64,000 bases of DNA from Bog-159 sp963709155 (GTDB lineage Bacteria; Acidobacteriota; Terriglobia; Bryobacterales; Bryobacteraceae). Numbering within the stretch: position 1 is the stretch's first letter; each line of letters starts with the position of its first letter. Positions 8,990-17,454 of this stretch are shown here, piece by piece. Both the position numbers and the translations under genes were made by a program. The stretch covers positions 403,752-467,751 of the forward strand of contig CAVPVD010000008.1 in the NCBI GenBank assembly GCA_963709155.1, written 5' to 3'. Under the pieces are notes generated by a model, which worked only from the letters and a program-made list of their open reading frames with translations, did no database searches and was not told the origin of the DNA.

Positions 8990-9522
8990 GTTGTCCGAAA
9001 TTCGAAACCGATATCGCGCTGTATGCCGGTGGCGACTTGCCGGAAGGACGGATCGCCCCCGTGGAGGCGCACCTGGCGGAATGCGCGGATTGCCGCGCCC
9101 TAGCTGAAGAGTTGCGCGGACTGATGGGCGAACTTCGCGACGAACCGGTCGAGGAAGCCATGCTCGCGCAAGTCCGGCACAATGTGCTGGCGCAGTTGTG
9201 GGACAGGCCTGCGGCCTCCAGCCGCCTCGTAGGACGCTTCGGCTGGAAGTTGGCATTGGCGGCCGCGGCGATTCTGGCGGTCGTCCTGCTCTGGCCCAGG
9301 CCCCATGCAGGACGGCCGCGGATGGCTCGGGTGGCGCCCGCGCACGCGGCACCGATCGCACCTGCGCCGGCCGCGAAGATCATTCCGGTCCGCCACCGCT
9401 TACGCAGGCACCGCCGCGCGCCGGCCGCGCAACCCGGCCCGCCGCTGCTGGTGCAGTTCGTGACCGACGATCCAAACATAGTGATTTATTGGCTGGTAGA
9501 TCAGAAACCTCAAGGAGATTGA
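8986..9522 (+). CDS. Zinc-finger anti-sigma factor, single-pass membrane protein
   Basis: 178 residues. The N-terminus has the ZAS-type motif C3, H29-x3-C33-x2-C36, followed by a helical sigma-binding segment. One membrane helix follows at ~88-105 (LALAAAAILAVVLLW). The outer part is Ala/Pro/Arg-rich, low in complexity, and ends VIYWLVDQKPQGD. The overlap with the ECF gene and this architecture make it that sigma factor's inhibitor. The basic, proline-rich C-terminal part is unusual and may be a sensing or wall-contact segment. Confidence 0.9.
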   Translation: MSCPKFETDIALYAGGDLPEGRIAPVEAHLAECADCRALAEELRGLMGELRDEPVEEAMLAQVRHNVLAQLWDRPAASSRLVGRFGWKLALAAAAILAVVLLWPRPHAGRPRMARVAPAHAAPIAPAPAAKIIPVRHRLRRHRRAPAAQPGPPLLVQFVTDDPNIVIYWLVDQKPQGD

Positions 9523-9525
9523 ACC

Positions 9526-10242
9526 ATGAAAATCGTGAAACGAATCGTTTTCGGCCTGGCCCTGGCGGGCGCGCTCGCGGCGCAGAACGCCGCCGTGGCG
9601 CCGCCTGCGCAAGTGGTCCCCGATGTGCCGCGACAACAGCGCATCTTCATGCTGAAATACGCCGATGCGCGTCGCGTCGCCGATGTGCTGACTGTCTTCG
9701 GCTACGGCATCAGGTCGGATAGCGAGATGCACGCTGTGGCAGTCAGCGCGCCGCCGGACGCCATGGCCGCCGTCGAAGATGCCGTCAAACGGCTGGATGT
9801 GCCCGCGGCGGCGCCTAAGGATGTCGACCTGGTCGTCTACATGGTCGTCGCGTCGGAACAGGCATCCGCCGGCGCGGCACTGCCGCCGGAATTGCAGCCG
9901 GTGGCGGATGAACTGAAGAAGATCTTCTCGTACAAGAGCTTCCGCCTGCTCGACTCGATCCTGCTGCGAACCCAGCCTGGCGATAGGGCGCGCACCAGCG
10001 GCGTCGTACCCAACGGCGCATACAGCTTCGAAGTGCAGCCCACATCCGTGACCGAAGACCCTAAGGGACGCTTAATCCGGCTGAACGATCTGACCCTCAA
10101 CATTTCCCTGCCGGAAGGCCGGAAGGCCGGGATACAAACCGAAATCACTGTCCGGGAGGGTCAGCGCGTAGTAGTCGGCAAATCGAATATGGGGGGTGAC
10201 CAGTCTCTCGTCCTGGTGGTTACCGCCAAAGTCACGGAGTAG
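9526..10242 (+). CDS. Exported protein with secretin-N (NolW)-like domain
   Basis: 238 residues starting just 3 nt after the anti-sigma stop, with GGAG upstream of the ATG. A signal peptide (ALAGALAAQ) is followed by a ~60-residue segment (IFMLKYADARRVADVL ... VEDAVKRLD). Its pattern of YADA/xVxDxL, a middle beta-pair and AVxxxIxxLD is that of secretin/NolW domains. The rest is beta-rich without recognised motifs. It lacks the secretin pore domain, so it is not itself an outer-membrane channel. Context suggests a periplasmic partner or output of the ECF/anti-sigma pair; the exact role is unknown. Confidence 0.65.
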   Translation: MKIVKRIVFGLALAGALAAQNAAVAPPAQVVPDVPRQQRIFMLKYADARRVADVLTVFGYGIRSDSEMHAVAVSAPPDAMAAVEDAVKRLDVPAAAPKDVDLVVYMVVASEQASAGAALPPELQPVADELKKIFSYKSFRLLDSILLRTQPGDRARTSGVVPNGAYSFEVQPTSVTEDPKGRLIRLNDLTLNISLPEGRKAGIQTEITVREGQRVVVGKSNMGGDQSLVLVVTAKVTE

Positions 10243-10477
10243 AATCTATGCTACCCGGCTCCTGGACCGCCAATCCTTTCTTTGAGCTCAGGGTTTCGAG
10301 CAGCCGCTCCGTGGCTGCCGCAACATCTCTCACCGCGGCCTCGAAGGCCTCCTGGTTGGCCTTCGAGGGCTTGCGGAAACCGCTGACCTTCCGCACGAAC
10401 TGCAGCGCCGCCGCGGAAACTTCGGGAGCGGTGGCGGGCGCCTCCGGACGCCTGAGAACTTTGATGCTTCGGCACAT
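10232..10477 (-). CDS. DUF2277 family small protein
   Basis: 81 residues beginning MCRSIKVLRRPE, then AALQFVRKVSGFRKPS and a helical AFEAAVRDVAAATERLLETL end. This matches the DUF2277 family, which is widespread in soil bacteria and has no known function. Its end overlaps the end of the converging secretin-N-like gene by 11 bp. No membrane segments or catalytic motifs are visible. Confidence 0.85.
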   Translation of the reverse strand: MCRSIKVLRRPEAPATAPEVSAAALQFVRKVSGFRKPSKANQEAFEAAVRDVAAATERLLETLSSKKGLAVQEPGSIDSTP

Positions 10478-10526
10478 GGCTTCTAAGCCATTTTATCGTA
10501 CGGAATGCACCCGCCTGAATGGCTCG

Positions 10527-10925
10527 TCAATTCGGGCAGGCGCGGTTTAGCAAGGCGCTCATGATGCGGTTGACGACGTCTTCGCGGACATCCTCGTTGG
10601 GCGCGTCAAAGGGTCCCACCTGGATGTGCACCAGCTCGTGCACGATAGTGCATTCCATGTCGAGCCTGAGGTCGGCGCCGCGAAGATTGTAGTCCGCGGG
10701 GTCGAGCACGCTGATGGTGCCGGTCTTGCCCTGCGGGTCCCATTCGGCGTTGCCCCATGTGTTCTTTGCCAGATCGTTTTGCCTGACCAGCTTGATGGTC
10801 AAACGCCAGTCGTCCATGCCAAGGCGCCTCTGCCAGGACTTCAGTTGCCGGTCCAGGTGCGATTCCACCGGTGTCATGGGGAAGCAGCCGATGACGCTCA
10901 AAAGGAGCACCGCTAACACACGCAT
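10527..10925 (-). CDS. Small exported zincin-like protein, probable lipoprotein
   Basis: 132 residues from the ATG that begins MRVLAVLLLSVIGCF; the frame is open 75 nt further upstream but without signal character. VIGC fits a lipobox with Cys14. A C-terminal VHELVHIQ gives the HExxH zinc motif (H96, E97, H100) typical of metallopeptidases. A conserved-looking WRLTIKLV and DPADYN lie before it. Known zincins need a third zinc ligand downstream; an Asp/Glu-rich stretch (FDAPNEDVREDV) follows but I cannot assign it. Function inferred only as membrane-anchored metallopeptidase-like. Confidence 0.7.
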   Translation of the reverse strand: MRVLAVLLLSVIGCFPMTPVESHLDRQLKSWQRRLGMDDWRLTIKLVRQNDLAKNTWGNAEWDPQGKTGTISVLDPADYNLRGADLRLDMECTIVHELVHIQVGPFDAPNEDVREDVVNRIMSALLNRACPN

Positions 10926-10993
10926 GCTGAGATTGTAGCCGAAGTTGTACGAAAGAGAACTCCAAACTGGTACGTATCTAGTACTGTCTTTGG

Positions 10994-12328
10994 TTAACAC
11001 GCGCGTGCTATCGAACGTAGCGCCGGGATGCCCGCGGCCGGACCGTCAAGTTCCAGTCTGACAATGGTATCGACCGCATTGCGCCGGTCCGCGGGCACCT
11101 GCACTTCGATGCCGGAATCGGACTGCTTCACCCTGGCGCGGCCGCCCGTCAGTACTACGTGGCGCACGATGCGGCGGGGGATCGCCGGCAGCCTTATCGT
11201 ATCGGCGGGCCAGCGCAGGATATGCAGGTAAATGCGGTCTTCCTGATACGTGCTGCCGCCCCACCATTCGCCTCCGGGAAGGGCGAAACTATCTTCGCTG
11301 GGCCGGTTCTTTTCACCCGGAGCGACGAAGGGGCCGGCGCGCGTGGCGTAGATGCTCTCGCCGTACTTCTTCAGGAACTCGCCCATTTCGCGCAGCTGGG
11401 CCGCGTGCGACTCCTCGATCGCACCGTCCGGCCGGGGGCCCACGTTGAATAGCAGATTGCCATCGCCGATGGCGCAGCAGACCAGCCCGCGCAGGCACTC
11501 CTCGATGGGACGGAGGATGTCGTCCGGGTTGTAAGCCCACTGCTGGCCGGCGGTGGCGCAGGTCTCCCACGGCCGGTTATTCTGGAAACCGCCGATGCGC
11601 TGCTCGGGCGTATCGTAATCGGCCGGGATGCCGGCGCGATCGTTGATGACCAGATCGGGCTGCAACTGGCGCATCATGCGGATGAGCCGCGGGGCGTCCC
11701 AATCCGCGGCCACGCCGCCGAGGCCGTCGAAAAACCACATGCCGGTCTGGCCGTAGTGGGTCAGCAATTCGCGGACTTGTCCGTGCAGGTATACGATGTA
11801 CTTCGCATGCGCCGCCCCGTTCCGATAATCGGGATGATGCCAGTCGGGCTGCGAGTAGTACACGCCCCAACCCATGCCGCCGCGGTGGCAGGCGTCCGCG
11901 ATCTGGCGGACGATGTCTTTCCCATACGGGCATTGCGGGCTGGTGATCTTATAGTCTGTAAGCTGCGAATCGAAATTGCAGAAGCCGTCGTGGTGCTTGC
12001 AGGTGAACACCAGATAGCGCATGCCCGCATCCTTGGCGAGTTGCACCCACTGGTCCGGGTCGAACTTTGTCGGATTGAAAATCCGGTACAGGTTATCGTA
12101 GATTTCAACAGGGACGTTGCCGGTATGCGCATCGTGACGGCCGCGTCTCTCGCCGGCCCGCGACCAACTGATCTCGGTGCCGACAGTGCTCACCGGCCCC
12201 CAGTGGATAAACATGCCGAAACGCATATCTTTCCAGCGCTCGATGGCGGCCGCGGGCGCTCCGGGGTCGCTCTGCGGCCATGCGGGAATCGCCGCCAGGG
12301 GAAGAGCGCAAAAGGTTCGCCGGTGCAT
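10994..12328 (-). CDS. Alpha-L-fucosidase, glycoside hydrolase family 29
   Basis: 444 residues from the MHRRTF start, chosen because it opens an export signal with twin arginine; an upstream open frame of 36 codons looks non-coding. Family marks: HWG at 42-44, KHHDGF at 111-116 and GMWFFDG, where Asp201 is the expected retaining nucleophile. GNLLFNVGPRPDG lies in the later part. GH29 enzymes release fucose from glycans; the signal peptide places it in the periplasm or outside. It is separated from and divergent to trpC. The adjacent fusion protein resembling fucose salvage enzymes 4 kb away may be related but is not co-transcribed. Confidence 0.93.
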   Translation of the reverse strand: MHRRTFCALPLAAIPAWPQSDPGAPAAAIERWKDMRFGMFIHWGPVSTVGTEISWSRAGERRGRHDAHTGNVPVEIYDNLYRIFNPTKFDPDQWVQLAKDAGMRYLVFTCKHHDGFCNFDSQLTDYKITSPQCPYGKDIVRQIADACHRGGMGWGVYYSQPDWHHPDYRNGAAHAKYIVYLHGQVRELLTHYGQTGMWFFDGLGGVAADWDAPRLIRMMRQLQPDLVINDRAGIPADYDTPEQRIGGFQNNRPWETCATAGQQWAYNPDDILRPIEECLRGLVCCAIGDGNLLFNVGPRPDGAIEESHAAQLREMGEFLKKYGESIYATRAGPFVAPGEKNRPSEDSFALPGGEWWGGSTYQEDRIYLHILRWPADTIRLPAIPRRIVRHVVLTGGRARVKQSDSGIEVQVPADRRNAVDTIVRLELDGPAAGIPALRSIARAC

Positions 12329-12654
12329 TCGAGGCTGAGTGTATTGCGCTGCCCGGCACGTGTCAAGCCCCAAGGTTGCCCCGTGTTGCCCCGCTGTCAA
12401 CCCCCACGGCGGCAGATCGAGAATTCGCACCCGCATATCTGCTTTTTCGGCCGCTCGAAAAAAAAGTACGGCGCGAGTGTAACAATTAGGCCGCTTGTGT
12501 CACTAATCAGTGTGGACGTTTGTTGCGAGCTGCGCTCCTAAAGCAAGCATGGTTCCTCCCCACTCCGTAGTTGCCTCGGATACACGTAGCTCGCAGCGCG
12601 TTCACAAGTGTTTCAGCCGTCCCGCCGCGTAGGTTTGTTACCATTAAATCTAAG
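12329..12654. promoter_or_regulatory. Divergent control region between GH29 gene and trp operon
   Basis: About 325 bp without a supported gene. It contains the inverted pair TGCGAGCT (12524-12531) and AGCTCGCA (12588-12595), which could form a leader hairpin upstream of trpC. I see no run of Trp codons in a short leader frame and no T-box, so the regulatory mode of the operon is not evident. Confidence 0.35.
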
Positions 12655-13455
12655 TTGACTGAGACAGTCCCAGCCGTACTGGCCCGTATTGTCGCTCATA
12701 AGCGGGCGCGCCCCTCGCCGGGTCCAGATGTGCGCGAACGATGGGAATGGCTGGCGCAACAGGCTCGCCCCGGTCAACGGGATTTCCGGCAAGCCCTCGG
12801 CGCGCGTCCGCCGGCTATCATCGCCGAGATCAAAAAAGCCTCTCCAAGTAAAGGGTTGCTGGCGGAACATTTCGACCCCGCACGCCGGGCTCGCGAGTAT
12901 GCCGCGGGCGGCGCGGCGGCGCTTTCCGTATTAACCGACGAAACATTCTTTCAGGGCAGTCTCGCGGATCTCGCGGCGGCCCGCGGCGTGTGCGATTTGC
13001 CGGTGCTGCGAAAGGATTTTACGCTCGGCGAAAGCGATGTACTGGAAGCGGCGGCGGGCGGCGCGGACGCCATCCTGCTGATCGCGGCCATTCTGGATGC
13101 TCACCTGATTCGCGACCTCCGGGCGGCGGCAGGCCACCACGGGATGGCGGCCCTGATCGAGGTGCATGACGAACGGGATCTCGCGAAAGCGCTGGATGCG
13201 GGTGCGGACATCATCGGGGTCAACAACCGGGATTTGGCCACCTTCGAAGTGGCGCTGGAGACCTCCCTGCATTTGGCGCCGCGCATCCCGGCGGGCATCC
13301 TGAAGGTGAGCGAAAGCGGCATAGCTTCGGCAGGGGATATCGAGCGGCTGCGCGCGGCGGGATATCAAGCCTTTCTGGTGGGCGAGCACCTCATGAAATC
13401 GGCGGATCCGGCGGCGGCCATCCGGACTTTGCTGGCCCCCTCGGTGGCGGCATGA
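12655..13455 (+). CDS. trpC: Indole-3-glycerol-phosphate synthase
   Basis: 266 residues if translation starts at the TTG giving MTETVPAVLARIVAHKR, which matches the family N-terminus; the frame is open upstream to 12571 but without family resemblance. TIM-barrel motifs: PAIIAEIKKASPSKG (catalytic Lys loop), LSVLTDETFFQGS, LPVLRKDF, VNNRDLATF and SESGI. It converts CdRP to indole-3-glycerol phosphate in tryptophan synthesis. It heads the operon trpC-F-B-A-aroQ-aroF-tyrA and overlaps trpF by 4 nt. The start codon is the uncertain point, because no good ribosome-binding site is seen. Confidence 0.95.
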   Translation: MTETVPAVLARIVAHKRARPSPGPDVRERWEWLAQQARPGQRDFRQALGARPPAIIAEIKKASPSKGLLAEHFDPARRAREYAAGGAAALSVLTDETFFQGSLADLAAARGVCDLPVLRKDFTLGESDVLEAAAGGADAILLIAAILDAHLIRDLRAAAGHHGMAALIEVHDERDLAKALDAGADIIGVNNRDLATFEVALETSLHLAPRIPAGILKVSESGIASAGDIERLRAAGYQAFLVGEHLMKSADPAAAIRTLLAPSVAA

Positions 13456-14045
13456 TGGTCAAAATCTGCGGCATCACCAATCGTATGGATGCGCTGGCGG
13501 CGATCGAAGGCGGAGCGGCGGCATTGGGTTTCAACTTCTACCCCTCAAGCCCGCGTTATATCCCCCCGGACGAAGCGGCGGAAATCGCGGCCGGGCTGCC
13601 AGCCGAGATTTGGAAAGTGGGTGTGTTTGTGGACGAGTCCCCTGAGTCCATACTGCGGACTGCCGGACGGGTTGGCTTGGATATTGTGCAATTGCACGGC
13701 AACGAGTTGCCTGAACAGTACCCCATGGGCATACGTGTCTGGAAGGCCTTCCGGGTTACGCCGGACCAGACCGCCGTGCCCGCCAGTTTCCCCGCCGCGG
13801 GGGCCGAGGCCGTGTTGTTGGATGGACCGGCCTCCGGACAAACTTTCGATTGGGCGCGCGCGCCGCACGGCATCGAGAAGCTGATCCTGGCCGGAGGACT
13901 GGACGCGGGCAATGTCCGGGCGGCGATCGAGCAAGTACATCCGTGGGGCGTGGATGCCTGTTCGCGCATCGAGATTTCACCGGGACGCAAAGACCATTTC
14001 AAATTGGCGGCGTTTTTGAAAGCCGCACTGGCGGCTTCCAAATGA
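13452..14045 (+). CDS. trpF: Phosphoribosylanthranilate isomerase
   Basis: 197 residues, coupled to trpC (ATGATGG overlap) and to trpB. The N-terminal MVKICGITN contains the catalytic Cys. GFNFYPSSPRY and VQLHGNE follow, and LLDG supplies the catalytic Asp region. The last motif, SRIEISPGRKDHFK, corresponds to SGVExxPGxKDxxK, with R-I-E in place of G-V-E. The enzyme performs the Amadori rearrangement of PRA to CdRP, the substrate of TrpC. Length is normal. Confidence 0.96.
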   Translation: MMVKICGITNRMDALAAIEGGAAALGFNFYPSSPRYIPPDEAAEIAAGLPAEIWKVGVFVDESPESILRTAGRVGLDIVQLHGNELPEQYPMGIRVWKAFRVTPDQTAVPASFPAAGAEAVLLDGPASGQTFDWARAPHGIEKLILAGGLDAGNVRAAIEQVHPWGVDACSRIEISPGRKDHFKLAAFLKAALAASK

Positions 14046-15241
14046 TGAGCCCACAACCGGACGCGGGTGGACATTTCGGACCTTACGGCGGCCGTTTCGT
14101 GCCGGAAGTGCTGATGGCTCCCATCGAAGAACTGGAGAAGGCATACCTGGAGGCCCGCGGCGATCCCACGTTCCAGGCGGAACTCGACGACCTGCTGCGA
14201 AACTATGCCGGCCGCCCCACGCCGCTTTACTTCGCGGCACGGTTGACGGAGCACCTGGGCGGCGCGCGGATTTATATCAAGCGCGAAGACCTGCTGCACA
14301 CGGGCGCGCACAAGATCAACAACACGCTGGGACAAGGGCTCCTGGCGCGGCGCATGGGCAAGCGGCGCGTGATCGCGGAAACCGGCGCGGGGCAGCACGG
14401 TGTCGCCACCGCCACCGTCTGCGCGCGCCTGGGCCTCGACTGCGTGGTCTACATGGGCGAGGAGGACATGCGGCGGCAGCGCCTCAACGTCTTCCGCATG
14501 CGCCTGCTGGGCGCGCAGGTGGTCCCTGTAACCACCGGCAGCCGCACACTGAAGGACGCCATCAGCGAAGCGATGCGCGATTGGGTGACGAACGTCGGCA
14601 GCACCTATTATCTGCTGGGATCGGCGTTAGGATCGCACCCTTATCCCATGATGGTGCGCGATTTTCAGAAGGTGATCGGCGAGGAGGCCCGCCGCCAGAT
14701 TCTGGAGGTCGAGAAACGTCTGCCGGACGCCGTCTTTGCGTGCGTGGGTGGCGGCAGCAACGCAATCGGCATTTTTCACGCGTTCGTACCGGATGAAAAG
14801 GTGCAACTGATTGGCGTGGAGGCTGGTGGACGCGGGCTGAAACTGGGCGAGCATGCGGCCCGTTTCCGGGGCGGCGCGCCAGGAGTCTTACAAGGTGCGC
14901 GCAGTTATCTGCTACAGGACGAAGACGGCCAGGTATCGCTGACGCACTCGATTTCGGCGGGCCTCGACTATGCGCTGATCGGGCCGGAGCACGCCTGGCT
15001 GCACGACCGGAACCGGGCTGAGTATGTGGCCGCGAGCGACGGCGAAGCCCTGGCGGCAGCGCGCCTGATCTGTCATCTCGAAGGGCTGATTCCGGCGCTC
15101 GAATCGGCGCATGCAGTGGCTGAAGCCGTGCGGCGCGCACCGCAGGCCTGCCGTCAAATCTATATCATTAATATGTCCGGACGGGGCGATAAGGACATCG
15201 ACATTTACCGCGAAAACGTGAAGGAACTGGATGCGGACTGA
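14042..15241 (+). CDS. trpB: Tryptophan synthase beta chain
   Basis: 399 residues. ATG 14042 overlaps the trpF stop; the frame is open another 64 codons upstream, but that part lies inside trpF. Motifs: GPYGGRFVPE near the N-terminus, HTGAHKINN with the PLP-binding Lys91, ETGAGQHG, and GGGSNAIGIF for phosphate binding. It joins indole to serine, receiving indole through the tunnel from TrpA. A palindromic element separates it from trpA. Confidence 0.98.
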   Translation: MMSPQPDAGGHFGPYGGRFVPEVLMAPIEELEKAYLEARGDPTFQAELDDLLRNYAGRPTPLYFAARLTEHLGGARIYIKREDLLHTGAHKINNTLGQGLLARRMGKRRVIAETGAGQHGVATATVCARLGLDCVVYMGEEDMRRQRLNVFRMRLLGAQVVPVTTGSRTLKDAISEAMRDWVTNVGSTYYLLGSALGSHPYPMMVRDFQKVIGEEARRQILEVEKRLPDAVFACVGGGSNAIGIFHAFVPDEKVQLIGVEAGGRGLKLGEHAARFRGGAPGVLQGARSYLLQDEDGQVSLTHSISAGLDYALIGPEHAWLHDRNRAEYVAASDGEALAAARLICHLEGLIPALESAHAVAEAVRRAPQACRQIYIINMSGRGDKDIDIYRENVKELDAD

Positions 15242-15248
15242 GCCCGCT

Positions 15249-15303
15249 GGGGCAGGACTCCGGTCCTGCGGCCGGCGTCCACGCCGGGCTGGAGGTCCGC
15301 CCC
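15249..15303. repeat. REP-like palindromic element between trpB and trpA
   Basis: Two perfect hairpins lie side by side: GCAGGAC-TCCG-GTCCTGC (15252-15269) and CCGGCGT-CC-ACGCCGG (15272-15287). They are framed by GGGGC and GCCCC, so the whole 55 bp can fold as a branched structure. The last arm contains the GGAGG that lies 13 nt before the trpA ATG. It has the look of a dispersed interspersed palindrome. A comparable double hairpin occurs at the left end of the transposon at 33.5 kb. Confidence 0.7.
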
Positions 15304-15307
15304 ACAA

Positions 15308-16126
15308 ATGAAAACCCGAATTGCCCGCCTGTTCGAGGAGTTCAAGCGCGACGGACGCAAGGGCCTCATCCCGTACCTGACCGTTGGCGATCCGTCGCTC
15401 GCACGCACGCCCCTGCTGGTGGAGGCGATGGAGCGCGGCGGCGCGGACCTGATCGAGTTAGGCGTACCGTTTTCGGACCCCATCGCGGATGGTCCTGTGA
15501 TCCAACGCGCAGCACAGCGCGCGCTGGCCGCGGGAACCACGCTCCGCAAAGTGCTGGAGGTTGCCGCGCAGATCCGGAGACGCTCCGAAATTCCCTTGCT
15601 GCTGTTTACCTATCTGAATCCGGTGCTGCGCTATGGCCTGGATGCGCTGGCGCGGGATGCGGCAGCCTGCGGGATCGATGGCTGCCTGCTGACGGATGCC
15701 AGCGTGGAAGAGGCGGGCGATTATGTGGAAGCCATGCGGCGGCACAACCTGGACACCGTCTTCCTGGCCGCGCCCACCAGCACCCAGCGGAGGTTGCGGC
15801 TGATCGCGCAATACTCGACCGGTTTTGTCTACCTGGTCTCGCGCACCGGCGTGACCGGCGCGCGCGAATCGCTCTCGGATGCGATTGCGCCGCTGGTGGC
15901 CGCGGTGCGCGCCGTCACGGATCTGCCGCTGGCGGTGGGGTTCGGCATCTCCCGTCCCGAACATGTCGCGGAATTGGGGCGGCAGGTGGAAGCCGTAGTG
16001 GTAGGAAGCGCCATTGTGAATTTGATCGAACGGAATCGGGATAGCGCGTCGCTTGAAACGCAATTGGAATCCTTCGTGCGCGAGCTGAAGCAAGGCTTCG
16101 ATATGCGGGCCGCGGAGGCGCCGTGA
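15308..16126 (+). CDS. trpA: Tryptophan synthase alpha chain
   Basis: 272 residues with the catalytic acids in canonical place: Glu50 in LIELGVPFSD and Asp61 in PIADGP. Later motifs include VYLVSRTGVTG and LAVGFGISRPEH for phosphate binding. It splits indole-glycerol phosphate to indole and G3P in the alpha2beta2 complex with TrpB. The stop overlaps the GTG start of the chorismate mutase gene (GTGA). Confidence 0.98.
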   Translation: MKTRIARLFEEFKRDGRKGLIPYLTVGDPSLARTPLLVEAMERGGADLIELGVPFSDPIADGPVIQRAAQRALAAGTTLRKVLEVAAQIRRRSEIPLLLFTYLNPVLRYGLDALARDAAACGIDGCLLTDASVEEAGDYVEAMRRHNLDTVFLAAPTSTQRRLRLIAQYSTGFVYLVSRTGVTGARESLSDAIAPLVAAVRAVTDLPLAVGFGISRPEHVAELGRQVEAVVVGSAIVNLIERNRDSASLETQLESFVRELKQGFDMRAAEAP

Positions 16127-16431
16127 CGCGTGCGGAGGCCATCCAGGCGTTGGAACAGTTTCGCGTGGAGATCGACGCCCTGGACCTCCGCCTGCTCGAA
16201 TTGCTGAACGAGCGCACGCGCGTGGTGGAGAACATCGGCCGCGTGAAGCGCGCTGCGAAACTGCCCATCTACGAGCCGCGCCGCGAAGAGCAGGTGTTCG
16301 AGAACATCACCACTCATAACGCCGGACCGCTCACGCCGGACGGTGTCAAGCGCATCTTCGAACGCATCATCGACGAAATGCGCACGATCCAAAAAAATCG
16401 CATGGAAGCCACTCAGGACGGAGATTCATAA
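16123..16431 (+). CDS. aroQ: Chorismate mutase, AroQ class
   Basis: 102 residues, GTG start coupled to trpA. The all-helical AroQ pattern is clear: EIDALDLRLLELLNERTRVVENIGRVKR, then YEPRREEQVFENI and a C-terminal IFERIIDEMRTIQK helix. It converts chorismate to prephenate for Phe/Tyr synthesis. Here it stands alone, directly before DAHP synthase. In related organisms the two form a regulated complex or fusion, so an interaction with AroF is plausible. Confidence 0.93.
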   Translation: MTRAEAIQALEQFRVEIDALDLRLLELLNERTRVVENIGRVKRAAKLPIYEPRREEQVFENITTHNAGPLTPDGVKRIFERIIDEMRTIQKNRMEATQDGDS

Positions 16432-17445
16432 ATGTTAGTCGTTATGCAGCAGGGGGCCACCGAGCCGCAGATTCAGGCGGTGATCGATCGCATGATAGGC
16501 GAGGGTTACGATGTGCATCGGTCCACCGGCGTGATGCACACCGTGCTGGGCGGGGTAGGAGGCAAGGTGGATGTGGACCTCGAAGTCTTCGAAGTCATGG
16601 AGGGCGTCAAAGAGGCGCACCGCATCGCATCGCCTTACAAACTCGCTAGCCGCAATTTCAATCCCGGTGGAACCGTGGTGAAGATAGGCGGCGTGTCGAT
16701 CGGCGGCGAACGCGTGGTGGTAATGGCCGGCCCGTGCAGTGTAGAGAGCCGTGAGCAGATCGATTGCGTCGCCGCGCAGGTGGCGCGCGCGGGAGCCAGC
16801 GTGATTCGCGGCGGCGCATTCAAGCCGCGATCTTCACCGTACAGCTTCCAGGGGATGGGCCTTGAAGGTCTGCAACTCCTGCGCGCCGCGGCCGACCATA
16901 ATGGGCTGCTGGTGGTGAGCGAAGTCATGGATCAGAGCCAGATTCCGTCCGTGGCCGAATATTCCGATATCCTGCAGGTCGGCGCGCGCAACATGCAGAA
17001 CTTCAACCTGCTGCGTGAGTTGGGTAAATTACGCAAGCCCGTGCTGCTGAAGCGCGGCATCGCGGCGACCATCGAAGAACTGTTACTTTCCGCCGAGTAT
17101 ATTATGGCGGGCGGCAATTACGATGTGATCCTGTGCGAACGCGGCATCCGTACGTTTGAAACTTACACGCGTAATACTATGGATATCTCGGCGATCCCCG
17201 TGGTGAAGAAGTTATCGCATCTGCCCATGGTGGCGGACCCGTCGCACGGCACCGGCCGGCGCGATAAGGTGGCCCCGATGGCGCGCGCCGCCGTAGCCGC
17301 GGGCGCCGATGGGTTGCTGATCGAAGTGCATCCGGATCCCGACCGTGCGCTGAGCGATGGCGCGCAGTCCCTGCGTCCGGAGCAATTCGAAGAGCTCATG
17401 GCTCAGTTGCGCATGATCGCGCCGGCTGTGGGCCGGACGATCTAA
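16432..17445 (+). CDS. aroF: 3-deoxy-7-phosphoheptulonate (DAHP) synthase, type I-beta
   Basis: 337 residues with GGAG 7 nt before the ATG. Residues 1-70 form a ferredoxin-like domain (LVVMQQGATEPQIQAV) that mediates feedback control in the I-beta class. The barrel follows with MAGPCSVES, GGAFKPRSSPYSFQG, LKRGIAATIEE and DPSHGTGRRD. It catalyses the first shikimate-pathway step from PEP and erythrose-4-P. It sits downstream of chorismate mutase and upstream of tyrA, so the operon links pathway entry to both Trp and Tyr branches. Confidence 0.97.
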   Translation: MLVVMQQGATEPQIQAVIDRMIGEGYDVHRSTGVMHTVLGGVGGKVDVDLEVFEVMEGVKEAHRIASPYKLASRNFNPGGTVVKIGGVSIGGERVVVMAGPCSVESREQIDCVAAQVARAGASVIRGGAFKPRSSPYSFQGMGLEGLQLLRAAADHNGLLVVSEVMDQSQIPSVAEYSDILQVGARNMQNFNLLRELGKLRKPVLLKRGIAATIEELLLSAEYIMAGGNYDVILCERGIRTFETYTRNTMDISAIPVVKKLSHLPMVADPSHGTGRRDKVAPMARAAVAAGADGLLIEVHPDPDRALSDGAQSLRPEQFEELMAQLRMIAPAVGRTI

Positions 17446-17454
17446 GGCAGGCGC

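Noticed and set aside
12440..12654. trp attenuator or T-box leader
   Set aside because: No short leader peptide with consecutive Trp codons and no T-box core (AGGGUGGNACCGCG); only one long-range inverted pair is seen.
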